Below are positions 52,509 to 61,438 of a DNA stretch of 64,000 bases, piece after piece. Numbering within the stretch: the first letter of the stretch is position 1; every line of letters starts with the position of its first letter. The stretch covers positions 62,001-126,000 of the forward strand of contig NZ_PJMC01000008.1 in assembly GCF_002892795.1 (NCBI RefSeq), read 5' to 3'. Position numbers and translations under genes: made by a program. The DNA is from Arthrobacter sp. AFG20. GTDB lineage: Bacteria > Actinomycetota > Actinomycetes > Actinomycetales > Micrococcaceae. The notes below the pieces were generated by a model. That model worked only from the letters and a program-made list of their open reading frames with translations, was not told the origin of the DNA and ran no database searches.

Positions 52509-52537
52509 TTGCGTTTTCTCCGGCGTGAGCCTATCTT
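52509..52537 (+). promoter_or_regulatory. Promoter of the hydrogenase operon
   Basis: TTGCGT (52509-52514), 17-base spacer, TATCTT (52532-52537), about 20 bases before the hypA start. I see no clear repressor palindrome, so control may be by sigma factor or growth phase. Confidence 0.45.
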
Positions 52538-52556
52538 GGCAAAAAGGGGCGCGATT

Positions 52557-52886
52557 ATGCACGAACTCTCCATCACGCAGGGGCTTGTCGACGCCGTTCT
52601 GGACCGCACAGGTGAACGGACGGTCACTGCGGTCAACCTAAGGATCGGTCCCCTTTCCGGCGTGCTGGCTGATGCCGTGCGTTTTTGTTTTGATGTGGCT
52701 GCGGCCGGCACCCCGCTGGCCGGCGCCCGGCTGCAGATCGATGAACCGCAGGGCCGGGGACGGTGCCGCAGTTGCCAGGACGAATTCAATCTGAGCGATC
52801 TCATTCTGCTTTGCCCTTGCGGAAGCGCGGACGTCGAAGTCCTCAGCGGCCGCGAGCTGATGCTGATGTCCGTGGAGGTGGCATAG
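52557..52886 (+). CDS. hypA: Hydrogenase nickel insertion protein HypA
   Basis: The 109-residue protein delivers nickel to the large subunit with HypB. It starts MHELSITQGL, with His2 and Glu3 the nickel-binding pair. The zinc site has CRSC and CPCGS; the second motif is one residue shorter than the usual CPxCG. AAGGGG precedes the ATG. First gene of the hydrogenase operon, three bases before hypB. Confidence 0.95.
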   Translation: MHELSITQGLVDAVLDRTGERTVTAVNLRIGPLSGVLADAVRFCFDVAAAGTPLAGARLQIDEPQGRGRCRSCQDEFNLSDLILLCPCGSADVEVLSGRELMLMSVEVA

Positions 52887-52889
52887 GGC

Positions 52890-53825
52890 ATGTGTACAAC
52901 ATGCGGTTGCGGCGACGAGGCCGGCACCCGCATTTCAAACCTCGCAGGAGAACTGCAAACACCCGGGCAGGGGCACCCGCACAGCCATACCGATGAGCAC
53001 GGGGGCACGTACACCCACGAGCACGCCGACTCGCATACGCACGCCGCCTCCAACGACCATGCAGACATGAGCGGGCACGCGGACGGCCACCACCATGCGG
53101 CAGCGGGCTCAGAAACCATCGTGCTTGAGCAGAACCTGCTGGCCAAGAACGACCTGCTGGCCGCGACGAACCGCGGCTGGCTGGCCGGCCGCGGAGTCCG
53201 CGCCTTCAACGTCATGAGTTCACCGGGTGCCGGCAAGACCACTCTCCTGGTCCGCACGCTGACGGAACTCGGCGGGCACCTGGAAGCAGGTGTCATCGAA
53301 GGGGACCAGGAGACGTCACTCGACGCGGACCGCATCCGCGCCACCGGGCGCCCCGTCATCCAGATCAATACCGGAGCCGGCTGCCATCTCGATGCCGACA
53401 TGCTGCGGCACGGCCTCGATGCGCTGGACCCGGAGCCAGGCTCCACGGTCTTCATTGAAAATGTGGGCAACCTCGTCTGCCCCGCTCTTTTTGACCTCGG
53501 CGAAACGGCCAAGGTGGTGATCGTTTCGGTAACGGAAGGTGATGACAAACCCCAGAAATACCCGCACATGTTCATGGCAGCCGACCTCGTGATCGTCAAC
53601 AAGTCGGACCTGCTCCCCTACGTCGACTTCGACGTCGACGAGTGCCTGCGCCGCATCCGGCAGATCAATCCGCGGGCCGAATTCCTCACCCTGTCCGCCG
53701 CCACCGGCGAAGGCCTCGCCGCCTGGTACGGCTGGCTCGACGGCGCCACATCCCCACCGGCGGCGCCAACCTCCGGGACAGCCGGGTCAGAACCCCTGAC
53801 CGGCGCCCTGACAAAAGCACACTGA
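52890..53825 (+). CDS. hypB: Hydrogenase nickel GTPase HypB
   Basis: The 311-residue GTPase has an N-terminal high-affinity nickel site CTTCGCG, a histidine-rich segment at about residues 28-75 that can store nickel, the P-loop SSPGAGKTTLL, the metal/dimer residues in GAGCHLDADM, and the base motif NKSDLL. The C terminus is extended by about 30 Ala/Thr/Pro-rich residues. It loads nickel through HypA into the large subunit. Confidence 0.96.
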   Translation: MCTTCGCGDEAGTRISNLAGELQTPGQGHPHSHTDEHGGTYTHEHADSHTHAASNDHADMSGHADGHHHAAAGSETIVLEQNLLAKNDLLAATNRGWLAGRGVRAFNVMSSPGAGKTTLLVRTLTELGGHLEAGVIEGDQETSLDADRIRATGRPVIQINTGAGCHLDADMLRHGLDALDPEPGSTVFIENVGNLVCPALFDLGETAKVVIVSVTEGDDKPQKYPHMFMAADLVIVNKSDLLPYVDFDVDECLRRIRQINPRAEFLTLSAATGEGLAAWYGWLDGATSPPAAPTSGTAGSEPLTGALTKAH

Positions 53826-53855
53826 ACCCCAGCAGGGGCACTGAAAGAGGCAACG

Positions 53856-54914
53856 ATGCCTACGGAAACTTCCCTCAAGGCCGAAGAAGCCCTCATCCAC
53901 GTACTGTGGATCAACGCAGGGCTCAGTTGTGACGGCGACTCGGTCGCCCTGACCGCGGCCACCCAGCCGAGCGTCGAGGAAATCGCCCTCGGGGCGCTGC
54001 CCGGCCTGCCGAAGATTGCCATGCACTGGCCACTGATCGACTTTGAATGCGGCCCGCAGGAAGGGGCCGACGACTTCCTGGAATGGTTCCGCAAAGCGGA
54101 CCGGGGCGAACTGGAACCGTTCGTGCTGGTGGTCGAGGGATCCATCCCCAACGAGAAACTCCATGACCCCGGCGGCTACTGGTGCGGGTTCGGCAACGAC
54201 CTCGAGACCGGCCAGCCCATCACCACCAGCGAGTGGCTGGACCGCCTGGCACCCAAGGCCACCGCGATCATCGCCGCCGGAACCTGCGCAACCTACGGCG
54301 GCATCCACGCCATGGCCGGCAACCCGACCGGCGCCATGGGCGTGCCGGACTACCTCGGCTACGACTGGAAGTCCAAGGCCGGCATCCCCATCGTTTGCGT
54401 GCCCGGATGCCCGATCCAGCCTGACAACCTCTCCGAAACCATGACGTACCTGCTCTATCAGGCCACCGGCCAGGCACCGATGATCCCGCTGGACGAAAAC
54501 CTGCGACCCACATGGCTGTTCGGCAAGACGGTGCACGAGGGTTGCGACCGGGCCGGCTACTACGAGCAGGGCGACTTCGCCACCGAGTACGGTTCCCCCA
54601 AGTGCATCGTCAAGCTCGGCTGCTGGGGTCCCGTGGTGAAGTGCAACGTGCCCAAGCGCGGCTGGATGAACGGCATCGGCGGCTGCCCCAACGTCGGCGG
54701 CATCTGCATCGGCTGCACCATGCCCGGCTTCCCGGACAAGTTCATGCCCTTCATGGATGAGCCTCCCGGCGGCAAGCTTTCCACCAGCACCATCCGGCCC
54801 TACGGCTCCGCCATCCGGACCCTGCGGGGCATCACGACGCACACCCTGGACCAGGAGCCCAAGTGGCGCCGGCCCGGACCCGAGCTCCTCACCGGGGCCC
54901 GGCGCACCTGGTAA
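53856..54914 (+). CDS. hhyS: [NiFe]-hydrogenase small subunit, group 1h
   Basis: The 352-residue subunit carries three iron-sulfur clusters. There is no Tat signal, as in group 1h (formerly group 5), so the enzyme stays at the cytosolic side. In the proximal-cluster motif, Cys25 is followed by Asp28 in LSCDGD where other groups have a second Cys; this 3-Cys/1-Asp pattern marks the O2-tolerant group. The distal and medial cysteines are in HEGCDRAGYY, CIVKLGCWG, CNVPKRG and GGICIGC. Such enzymes oxidise atmospheric H2. Confidence 0.95.
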   Translation: MPTETSLKAEEALIHVLWINAGLSCDGDSVALTAATQPSVEEIALGALPGLPKIAMHWPLIDFECGPQEGADDFLEWFRKADRGELEPFVLVVEGSIPNEKLHDPGGYWCGFGNDLETGQPITTSEWLDRLAPKATAIIAAGTCATYGGIHAMAGNPTGAMGVPDYLGYDWKSKAGIPIVCVPGCPIQPDNLSETMTYLLYQATGQAPMIPLDENLRPTWLFGKTVHEGCDRAGYYEQGDFATEYGSPKCIVKLGCWGPVVKCNVPKRGWMNGIGGCPNVGGICIGCTMPGFPDKFMPFMDEPPGGKLSTSTIRPYGSAIRTLRGITTHTLDQEPKWRRPGPELLTGARRTW

Positions 54915-54942
54915 CCCACCCAATTCCAGACAGGCGAAGACA

Positions 54943-56736
54943 ATGACGTCAACAATTCCCATGGGTTCCGGAAGCGGAACGGGTAACAACAACCTGGTGG
55001 AAATGAACTGGGATCCCATCACCAGGATCGTCGGCAGCCTCGGCATCTATACCAAGATCGACTTCGAGAACAACCAGGTGGTGGAATGCAAGAGCACCTC
55101 CTCGATCTTCCGCGGCTACTCCATCTTCATGAAGGGCAAGGACCCGCGGGACGCCCACTTCATCACCAGCCGCATCTGCGGTATCTGCGGCGACAACCAC
55201 GCCACCTGCTCCTGCTATACGCAAAACATGGCATACGGCGTCAAGCCGCCGAACCTGGGCGAATGGATCGTCAACCTGGGTGAAGCGGCGGAGTACATGT
55301 TCGACCACAACATCTTCCAGGAAAACCTCGTTGGCGTGGACTACTGCGAAAGGATGGTCTCCGAAACCAACCCCGGCGTCCTCGCCAAGGCCGAAAACAC
55401 CCGGGCACCCCATGAGGCCGACCACGGCTACCGGACCATCGCCGACATCATGCGCTCGCTGAACCCCTTCACCGGCGAGTTCTACCGGGAGGCCCTGCAG
55501 GTCAGCCGCGCCACCCGGGAAATGTTCTGCCTGATGGAGGGCCGCCACGTGCACCCCTCCACGCTCTATCCGGGCGGCGTGGGGACGGTGGCCACCATCC
55601 AGCTGATGACGGACTACCTCACCCGGCTCATGCGCTACGTCGAGTTCATGAAGAAGGTCGTCCCGATGCACGACGACCTGTTCGATTTCTTCTACGAGGC
55701 ACTGCCGGGCTACGAGCAGGTGGGGCTGCGGCGGACGCTGCTGGGCTGCTGGGGATCGCTGCAGGACCCGGACTACTGCAACTTCGAGTACAAGGACATG
55801 ACCGAGTGGGGCCGGAAGATGTTCGTCACGCCGGGCGTGGTGGTGGACGGCAAGCTGGTCACCACCGACCTGGTACGCATCAATCTGGGCCTGCGGATCA
55901 TGCTCGGCTCCTCGTATTACGAGGACTGGGAAGACCAGGAAATGTTCGTCACCCACGATCCGCTGGGCAACCCGGTGGACCGCAGGCATCCGTGGAACCA
56001 GCACACCAACCCGCGGCCGCAGAAGCGCGACCTCTCAGACAAGTACAGCTGGGTCATGTCCCCGCGCTGGTTCGACGGCCAGGACAACCTCGCCCTGGAC
56101 ACCGGCGGCGGCCCGCTGGCCCGGCTCTGGGCCACGGCGCTCGCCGGACTCGTGGACATCGGCTACATCAAGGCCACCGGCAGGAGCGTCCAGATCAACC
56201 TGCCCAAGACCGCGCTGAAGGGGCCGGTCACTTTCGAGTGGAACATCCCGCAGTGGAGCAACACGCTCGAACGCAACCGCGCCCGCACCTACTTCCAGGC
56301 CTACGCCGCGGCTGCTGCGCTGCACTTCGCGGAAAAGGCCCTCGAGGAGATCCGGGCCGGCCGGACCAAGACGTGGGAAACCTTCGAGGTCCCGGATGAA
56401 GGCATCGGCTGCGGCTTCACTGAGGCGGTCCGCGGAGTCCTGTCCCACCACATGGTGATCCGCGACGGCAAGATCGCCAACTACCACCCCTACCCGCCCA
56501 CCCCGTGGAATGCCAGCCCCACCGACTCCAACGGCGTGGCCGGCCCCTACGAGGACGCGGTCCAGGGGCAGCCGATCTTCGAGGAAAACGACCGGGAGCA
56601 TTTCAAGGGCATCGACATCATGCGCACCGTCCGCAGCTTCGATCCCTGCCTGCCGTGCGGTGTCCACATGTACCTGGGCAACGGGCAGACGCTGGACATG
56701 CTCCATTCCCCCACCCAGACCCTGACCGGCGAGTAG
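54943..56736 (+). CDS. hhyL: [NiFe]-hydrogenase large subunit, group 1h
   Basis: The 597-residue catalytic subunit binds the Ni-Fe centre through RICGICGDNH (L1, near residue 75) and DPCLPCGVH (L2, 567-575). After His575 there is a 22-residue C-terminal extension, which the protease encoded at 60856 should remove after nickel insertion. Length and motifs match HhyL. The ATG at 54943 gives MTSTIPMGSG; a longer frame inside the small subunit gene is not used. Confidence 0.96.
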   Translation: MTSTIPMGSGSGTGNNNLVEMNWDPITRIVGSLGIYTKIDFENNQVVECKSTSSIFRGYSIFMKGKDPRDAHFITSRICGICGDNHATCSCYTQNMAYGVKPPNLGEWIVNLGEAAEYMFDHNIFQENLVGVDYCERMVSETNPGVLAKAENTRAPHEADHGYRTIADIMRSLNPFTGEFYREALQVSRATREMFCLMEGRHVHPSTLYPGGVGTVATIQLMTDYLTRLMRYVEFMKKVVPMHDDLFDFFYEALPGYEQVGLRRTLLGCWGSLQDPDYCNFEYKDMTEWGRKMFVTPGVVVDGKLVTTDLVRINLGLRIMLGSSYYEDWEDQEMFVTHDPLGNPVDRRHPWNQHTNPRPQKRDLSDKYSWVMSPRWFDGQDNLALDTGGGPLARLWATALAGLVDIGYIKATGRSVQINLPKTALKGPVTFEWNIPQWSNTLERNRARTYFQAYAAAAALHFAEKALEEIRAGRTKTWETFEVPDEGIGCGFTEAVRGVLSHHMVIRDGKIANYHPYPPTPWNASPTDSNGVAGPYEDAVQGQPIFEENDREHFKGIDIMRTVRSFDPCLPCGVHMYLGNGQTLDMLHSPTQTLTGE

Positions 56737-56739
56737 GCC

Positions 56740-57972
56740 ATGCTCGGCGGGGACCGGCCGGCGCTGCAGAGCGGCGACCAAATCGGCACACTCCTTGACG
56801 CCCTCGGCGCCGGCGGGGCGGTGGCCCGCGGCCGTGCCGAGGACCTGGTCCGGCAGGTGACAGACCTTTACGGTGCCGGACTGCAACGGATCATGGAGAT
56901 CCTGCAGGCCCATGGAAAGCTCGACGACGTCACTCTCGAAGCGCTGACCGCTGACAGCCTGGTCGCCGCCCTCCTGGTGATCCACGGGCTGCACCCCCAT
57001 CCGCTGGAGGCACGGGTGGCCGCGGCGCTGGACAGTGTCCGGCCCTATCTGGGCTCCCACGGCGGCGACGTGGAACTCGAAGGCATCAGTCCCGACGGCG
57101 TGGTGAGGCTCAAGCTGCTGGGCACCTGCCAGGGCTGCCCGTCGTCGTCCGTCACCCTCAAGTACGCCGTTGAGGAGGCCATCCAGAACGCTGCCCCGGA
57201 AGTGACGGCCATCGACGTCGTCGAAGCGGAAAAGCAGCCGGGCGCCCCGGCGCTGATCCCGGTGGACTCACTACTTGTCCGGGTGAACAATCCGGCGGGC
57301 GGCACACCCGCCGAATCCTGGCACGACATGTCCGGCGGCACGTGGGAACCGGTTCCGGAGATCGCCGGGCTTGAAGCCGGCGAGGTGGCAGGTTTCCTCG
57401 TTGGTGGCTACCCCGTGCTGGCCTGCCGTACCGGACAGGACATCTACGCCTACCGCGACTACTGCCCGCGCTGCACCGGTTCCATGGCCGGTGCAGTGCT
57501 GCAGCGCGCCCTCGCGGCACCGGTTGGCGGAGGGCTGCTCACCTGCCCCACCTGCCGCGGCCACTTTGATGTGCGGGGGGCAGGCGTCTGCCTCGAGGAC
57601 AAGGAGCTGCATCTGGAGCCGCTTCCGCTGCTGGTCCGGAACGGAGTGATGTCCGTGGCGGTCCCGACGCTGTCCGCGCAGTCCGCGCCGTTGCCGGTTG
57701 CCCCGGTACCGGCAGCCCCGGCAGCCGTGACGCCGGTGCAGGCAATCCCGCTGGTGACACCGGCCGGGCTGGAACCCGTCCCGGCGGCGCCTGGACCGGA
57801 ACCGGCGGAGCCGGCCCCGGTGCCTGCGGCGGTGTCCGTGTCTGCGGCGGTGTCCGTGCCTGCGGCGGTGTCCGTGCAGTCAGCACCTGCGGTTGGGGCG
57901 TCCGTGCCCACCCCGACGCCGGCGCCCGGCATGGCCCCGGAACTGCAGGCAGCCGGCGGACAGGACCGCTGA
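56740..57972 (+). CDS. NifU-domain protein fused to a four-cysteine Rieske-like domain
   Basis: The 410-residue protein has a helical N terminus, a NifU-like domain with Cys130-x2-Cys133 in GTCQGCPSS, and a Rieske-like domain. In the latter, Cys242-P-R-Cys245 and Cys269-P-T-Cys272 take the place of the Cys-His/Cys-His ligand set, so the cofactor may be rubredoxin-like or another Fe-S type. The last 100 residues are Pro/Ala/Val-rich and contain three tandem 18 bp units. It corresponds to the HhyE/HucE-type protein of group 1h loci and probably takes electrons from the hydrogenase. ATG three bases after hhyL. Confidence 0.85.
   Translation: MLGGDRPALQSGDQIGTLLDALGAGGAVARGRAEDLVRQVTDLYGAGLQRIMEILQAHGKLDDVTLEALTADSLVAALLVIHGLHPHPLEARVAAALDSVRPYLGSHGGDVELEGISPDGVVRLKLLGTCQGCPSSSVTLKYAVEEAIQNAAPEVTAIDVVEAEKQPGAPALIPVDSLLVRVNNPAGGTPAESWHDMSGGTWEPVPEIAGLEAGEVAGFLVGGYPVLACRTGQDIYAYRDYCPRCTGSMAGAVLQRALAAPVGGGLLTCPTCRGHFDVRGAGVCLEDKELHLEPLPLLVRNGVMSVAVPTLSAQSAPLPVAPVPAAPAAVTPVQAIPLVTPAGLEPVPAAPGPEPAEPAPVPAAVSVSAAVSVPAAVSVQSAPAVGASVPTPTPAPGMAPELQAAGGQDR
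57823..57876. repeat. Three 18 bp tandem units in the NifU/Rieske-like gene
   Basis: Units at 57823-57840, 57841-57858 and 57859-57876 are near-identical copies of CCTGCGGCGGTGTCCGTG and encode the hexapeptide repeat PAAVSV in the linker. Number may vary between strains. Confidence 0.8.
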
Positions 57973-57973
57973 A

Positions 57974-58711
57974 ATGAACATGGAGAACGGAGGAGGTACA
58001 GGGCGCGGCCCGGGAACCGGCCAGGCCAACGGCGCCTTGCCGGTGGCCTTACTGCGGCGGATTTCCGCGAACCGGCCCGCTCCCGCCGCCGGGGAATGCT
58101 GCGAAATGTGCGGCGAGCCGATTTCCGATGCACACCAGCACGTGGTGGACCTGGAGAGCCACGCGATGATGTGCACCTGCCGGCCCTGCTACCTCCTCTT
58201 CACCGATGCGACCGCCCATCTGCGCTACCGCTCGGTGCCGGACAGGTACCTCTCCTTCCCCGGCTTCGATCTCGGCCTTGGGCAGTGGGACGAACTGGAA
58301 ATTCCGGTGGGCCTGGCGTTCTTCTTCCGCAGTTCCAAACTCGGCCGCACGGTGGCGTTCTACCCGGGCCCGGCCGGGGCCACGGAATCGGAACTGCCGC
58401 TCGCGGCCTGGGACGGCGTGCTGGCCCGCAACCCGGCCCTCGGCCTCGCGGCGCCGGACACCGAGGCGCTGCTGATCCGCGGCCCGGGTCCGGGCAGGGC
58501 CGCCGCGGACTGCCACCTCGTTCCGGTGGACGCCTGCTACGAGCTTGTGGGCCGGCTGCGCCGCCTCTGGCGGGGGTTCGACGGCGGCCAGGAGGCACGC
58601 GATGCGCTCGCCTCCTTCTTCGACCGGGTCTCCCGGCGCAGCGTTCCGGCGCCAGATTCCGCCAGCGAAGCATCAGGCAGTACGGCGTCCGGCACGGGAG
58701 GCTTCCGGTGA
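57974..58711 (+). CDS. DUF5947-like hydrogenase-associated protein
   Basis: The 245-residue cytosolic protein has a cysteine-rich N-terminal region with ECCEMCGEP and MCTCRPCYLLF (about residues 40-80), which should bind zinc or an Fe-S cluster. A middle domain has LGQWDELEIPVGLAFFFRSS. A histidine HQHVVDLESHAMM lies between the cysteine pairs. I recall this as DUF5947, which occurs only with group 1h hydrogenases; the function is unknown. The start at 57974 follows the previous stop by one base; GTGA overlap downstream. Confidence 0.8.
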   Translation: MNMENGGGTGRGPGTGQANGALPVALLRRISANRPAPAAGECCEMCGEPISDAHQHVVDLESHAMMCTCRPCYLLFTDATAHLRYRSVPDRYLSFPGFDLGLGQWDELEIPVGLAFFFRSSKLGRTVAFYPGPAGATESELPLAAWDGVLARNPALGLAAPDTEALLIRGPGPGRAAADCHLVPVDACYELVGRLRRLWRGFDGGQEARDALASFFDRVSRRSVPAPDSASEASGSTASGTGGFR

Positions 58712-59361
58712 CCGAGCTTTCCTTCGCCGTGCTGGAGATCCGGCCCGAACCCTACGCCGCCGCACCGCAGATGACGGCCAGGCTGCAGCTGACGGAAGGC
58801 ACCGGGGCCGTGGTGCACGCTGTGGCGCTGCGCTGCCAGGTCCGGATCCAGCCGCAGCGCCGCGGCTACGCGCCGGAGGAGGAGACGGGTTTGCTGGACC
58901 TCTTCGGCGACCGCGGACGCTGGCCCACCACGCTCAAGTCGTTCGTCTGGATGCAATGCAGCACCATGGTGCAGGGTTTCACGGGCAGCACCGAGGCGGA
59001 CCTCCCACTGCCCTGCACTTTTGATTTCGACGTGGCCGCCGCCAAATACCTGCACGCCCTGCACGCCGGCGAGATACCGCTGGAGCTGCTGTTCTCCGGC
59101 ACCGTGTTCACAAAAGGGCAGACCGGGTTCACCGTGGAACAGGTGCCCTGGGACCTTGAGGCGTCGTACCGGTTGCCGGTCGCCGCCTGGCGCAGCCTGA
59201 TGGACCAGTATTTCCCCAACGCCGGATGGATCCGCCTGGACCGCGACGTCCTGGCAGCACTCGCCCGGTACAAGTCCGCCGCGGGTCTCACGTCGTGGGA
59301 AGCCGCGGTGGAGAAACTGCTCGCCCAGGCCACGGCCGATGTGTCCGGGGAACGGCCATGA
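58708..59361 (+). CDS. DUF6084-like hydrogenase-associated protein
   Basis: The 217-residue protein begins MTELSFAVLEIRPEPYAA and is rich in beta strands, with ALRCQVRIQPQRRGY, STMVQGFTGSTEADLPLPC and VEQVPWDLEASY. No signal peptide. The GTG overlaps the DUF5947 stop and the stop overlaps the next ATG, giving tight coupling. I recall the family as DUF6084, found in group 1h loci. It could be a structural or assembly subunit; no catalytic motif is seen. Confidence 0.78.
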   Translation: MTELSFAVLEIRPEPYAAAPQMTARLQLTEGTGAVVHAVALRCQVRIQPQRRGYAPEEETGLLDLFGDRGRWPTTLKSFVWMQCSTMVQGFTGSTEADLPLPCTFDFDVAAAKYLHALHAGEIPLELLFSGTVFTKGQTGFTVEQVPWDLEASYRLPVAAWRSLMDQYFPNAGWIRLDRDVLAALARYKSAAGLTSWEAAVEKLLAQATADVSGERP

Positions 59362-60740
59362 ACACCAGCCTCGCCCTTGCCCGTGCCGTCGCCGACGCCG
59401 TCCTCTACGAGGGCTACCTGCTCTACCCCTACCGCGCCTCCGCCCAGAAGAACCGTGCCCGCTGGCAGTTCGGCATCCTGGGTCCCCCGGGCGCCGCTGA
59501 GGACGGCTGCGGGGAGGAACCCTCCATGTCCGCCGACTGCCTGCTGGCCCCGGGAGCCGAGGCCGGCCTTGAAATCCATTTCCGCTTCCTGCACCTGCAG
59601 ACGCGCACGGCTGAAAAGGCGGACGACGGCGGCCGGTTCACTCCCGTGGACAGCCTCGCCGTGGGCGGTGCGAACTGGCTGAGCTGGGACGAGGCCGTTG
59701 AACAGGAAGTGGCGTTCGGGCCGTTTTCCGTGGCGCAGCTCCGGGCCGGACAGGTCCTGCCCGTGGAGGTCCCGGAGGGACTCGACGTCGAGGAACTCAA
59801 GGACGACGCCGGGAGGCCGGCCGGGCGGCTGGTGCGCCGCCGTCGTGCCCTCCGCGGTGAACTGCGGCTCAACGCGGCCGAAGATTCCGGCCGGCTGCTG
59901 CGGCTCGGCGTCACCGCGACAAACACGGCCGATCCCCTGCCCGCCGGGAACCGGCAGGACGCCACCGCGGCCTCCTTCATCGGGGCCCACGTGCTGCTCG
60001 GCGTGCGGGACGGGGATTTCGTCTCGCTGCTGGACCCTCCGGGGTGGGCGCAGCCGGCGGCCGGGCGGTGCTCCCAGCACCGCTGCTGGCCCGTGCTGGC
60101 CGGCCCCGAAGGCCAGACCGACGTGCTGCTGGTCTCGCCCATCATTCTGTACGACCACCCCGCCGTCGCCCCGGAAAGCTCGGTGGCGCTGTACGACTCC
60201 ACCGAGATCGACGAGATCCTCACCCTGCGGGTGCTGACGCTGACCGACGAGGAAAAGGCCGAGGCGCGGGCGACGGACCCGCGGGCCGCCGCCGTCATCG
60301 ACCGCTGCGAGGCGATGTCACCGGAGGACCTCCAGCAGCTGCACGGCGCCCTGCGGAACCCGCACGCGTTCGCTCCAGGTCCCGAGGACTATGCCCCGGC
60401 CGAATCGTGGGGCACAGCCAGCCAGGACGTCCCATGGTGGAATCCGGAGGCGGAGGCCCGTGTCCGGCCGGACCAGGACGCCGTCGTGATCAACGGTGTC
60501 GCGGTGGCGCGCGGCAGCCGTGTGCGCGTGCACCCGAACCGGCGGGCCGACGCCCAGGACTTGTTCTTCGGCGGACAGACCGGGCGGGTCACCAGCGTAC
60601 ATTTCGACGTCGACGGCAGCACCCACGTCGGGCTCGTCCTCGAGCAGGATCCGGCGGCCGATCTCCACGAGGGCTACGGCCGGTCCTTTTACTACGCGCC
60701 CGACGAACTGGAGCCGCTGGAGGGAAAGGAAAACCCGTAA
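59358..60740 (+). CDS. Large hydrogenase-locus protein of unknown family
   Basis: The 460-residue protein begins MNTSLALARAVADAVLYEG. Features are LYPYRASAQKNRARWQFGI, SLLDPPGWAQPAA, a cysteine pair CSQHRC (near residue 240), and a C-terminal beta-barrel-like segment with VAVARGSRVRVHPNRRADAQD and GRSFYYAPDELEPLE. The last part resembles small SH3-like nickel or assembly domains, but I cannot prove homology. No signal peptide or membrane helix. It overlaps its neighbours by 4 and 1 bp. Confidence 0.72.
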   Translation: MNTSLALARAVADAVLYEGYLLYPYRASAQKNRARWQFGILGPPGAAEDGCGEEPSMSADCLLAPGAEAGLEIHFRFLHLQTRTAEKADDGGRFTPVDSLAVGGANWLSWDEAVEQEVAFGPFSVAQLRAGQVLPVEVPEGLDVEELKDDAGRPAGRLVRRRRALRGELRLNAAEDSGRLLRLGVTATNTADPLPAGNRQDATAASFIGAHVLLGVRDGDFVSLLDPPGWAQPAAGRCSQHRCWPVLAGPEGQTDVLLVSPIILYDHPAVAPESSVALYDSTEIDEILTLRVLTLTDEEKAEARATDPRAAAVIDRCEAMSPEDLQQLHGALRNPHAFAPGPEDYAPAESWGTASQDVPWWNPEAEARVRPDQDAVVINGVAVARGSRVRVHPNRRADAQDLFFGGQTGRVTSVHFDVDGSTHVGLVLEQDPAADLHEGYGRSFYYAPDELEPLEGKENP

Positions 60741-60859
60741 TGAAGGCAATAGGGATGGCCACTGTTTCAGTGCTGGCAGCGATGGCCCTCTGGGGCATCT
60801 ACGTCGGGATCCGCGCAGTTCCGGATATCCGGCGGTACATGAAAGTGCGGCGGATGTGA
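60740..60859 (+). CDS. 39-residue membrane peptide (DUF6893-like)
   Basis: This tiny gene is in the operon between the 460-residue protein and the protease. The translated product starts MKAIGMATVSVLAAMALWG, a single membrane helix of about 20 residues, followed by a basic cytosolic tail rich in Arg. Its ATG overlaps the previous stop (TAATG) and its stop overlaps the next GTG (GTGA). That coupling, with a good GGAAAGG upstream, supports translation. I recall DUF6893 for such proteins. It may anchor the hydrogenase to the membrane. Confidence 0.75.
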   Translation: MKAIGMATVSVLAAMALWGIYVGIRAVPDIRRYMKVRRM

Positions 60860-61425
60860 CCGCCGACAGCAGGGCCGCGTCCGTGCCGCAAGGGTCCGCC
60901 GCGCCAGGGGACGACGAGCGCCCAGGCGGCGTCCTCGTGGCCGGCGTGGGGAACCTGTTCCTGCACGACGACGGCTTCGGCCCCGAGGTGGCACGGCACC
61001 TCGCCGAGAATCCGCAGCCGCTGGCCCCCGGCGTCCGCGTGGTGGACTACGGCATCCGCGGCATGCATCTGGCCTACGATCTCCTGGCCGGCGTGGACAC
61101 CCTGGTCCTCGTGGACACGGTGCCTGCGGACGGGACCTCGGCCCCCGGCAGCATCCGCGTGCTGCGGGTCAGCGCGGCGGACTTGGACGGCAGGGCCATG
61201 CTCGATCCCCACGGCATGGACCCGGCGGCCGTGCTGGGCCGGCTTCGGTCCATGGGCGGCAGCCTGCCTGCCACGTATGTGGTGGGTTGTGTCCCCGCAG
61301 ACCTGTCCGAAGGGATCGGCCTCTCGGCACCGGTGGCCGCGGCGGTACCCAAGGCGGCCGCCGCCGTCGGGTCCCTGCTCGGCCGGCACTCTTCCACTCC
61401 ACGCCCGTTTTCCACTTCAAAGTAG
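60856..61425 (+). CDS. Hydrogenase maturation protease
   Basis: The 189-residue HyaD/HupD-type endopeptidase cuts the C-terminal extension of the large subunit. Conserved parts are GVGNLFLHDDGFGPEV (the nickel-sensing acidic residues), VDYGIRGMHLAYDL, LVDTVP and the histidine-containing DPHGMDPAAVL. The length is typical. GTG start overlapping the membrane peptide stop. The peptide it should remove is the 22 residues after His575 of HhyL. Confidence 0.92.
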   Translation: MTADSRAASVPQGSAAPGDDERPGGVLVAGVGNLFLHDDGFGPEVARHLAENPQPLAPGVRVVDYGIRGMHLAYDLLAGVDTLVLVDTVPADGTSAPGSIRVLRVSAADLDGRAMLDPHGMDPAAVLGRLRSMGGSLPATYVVGCVPADLSEGIGLSAPVAAAVPKAAAAVGSLLGRHSSTPRPFSTSK

Positions 61426-61438
61426 GCGGTGTCTGTAC

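Noticed and set aside
54757..54942. Longer start for the hydrogenase large subunit
   Set aside because: It would lie inside the small subunit gene in another frame and adds an Arg/Pro-rich segment absent from the family.
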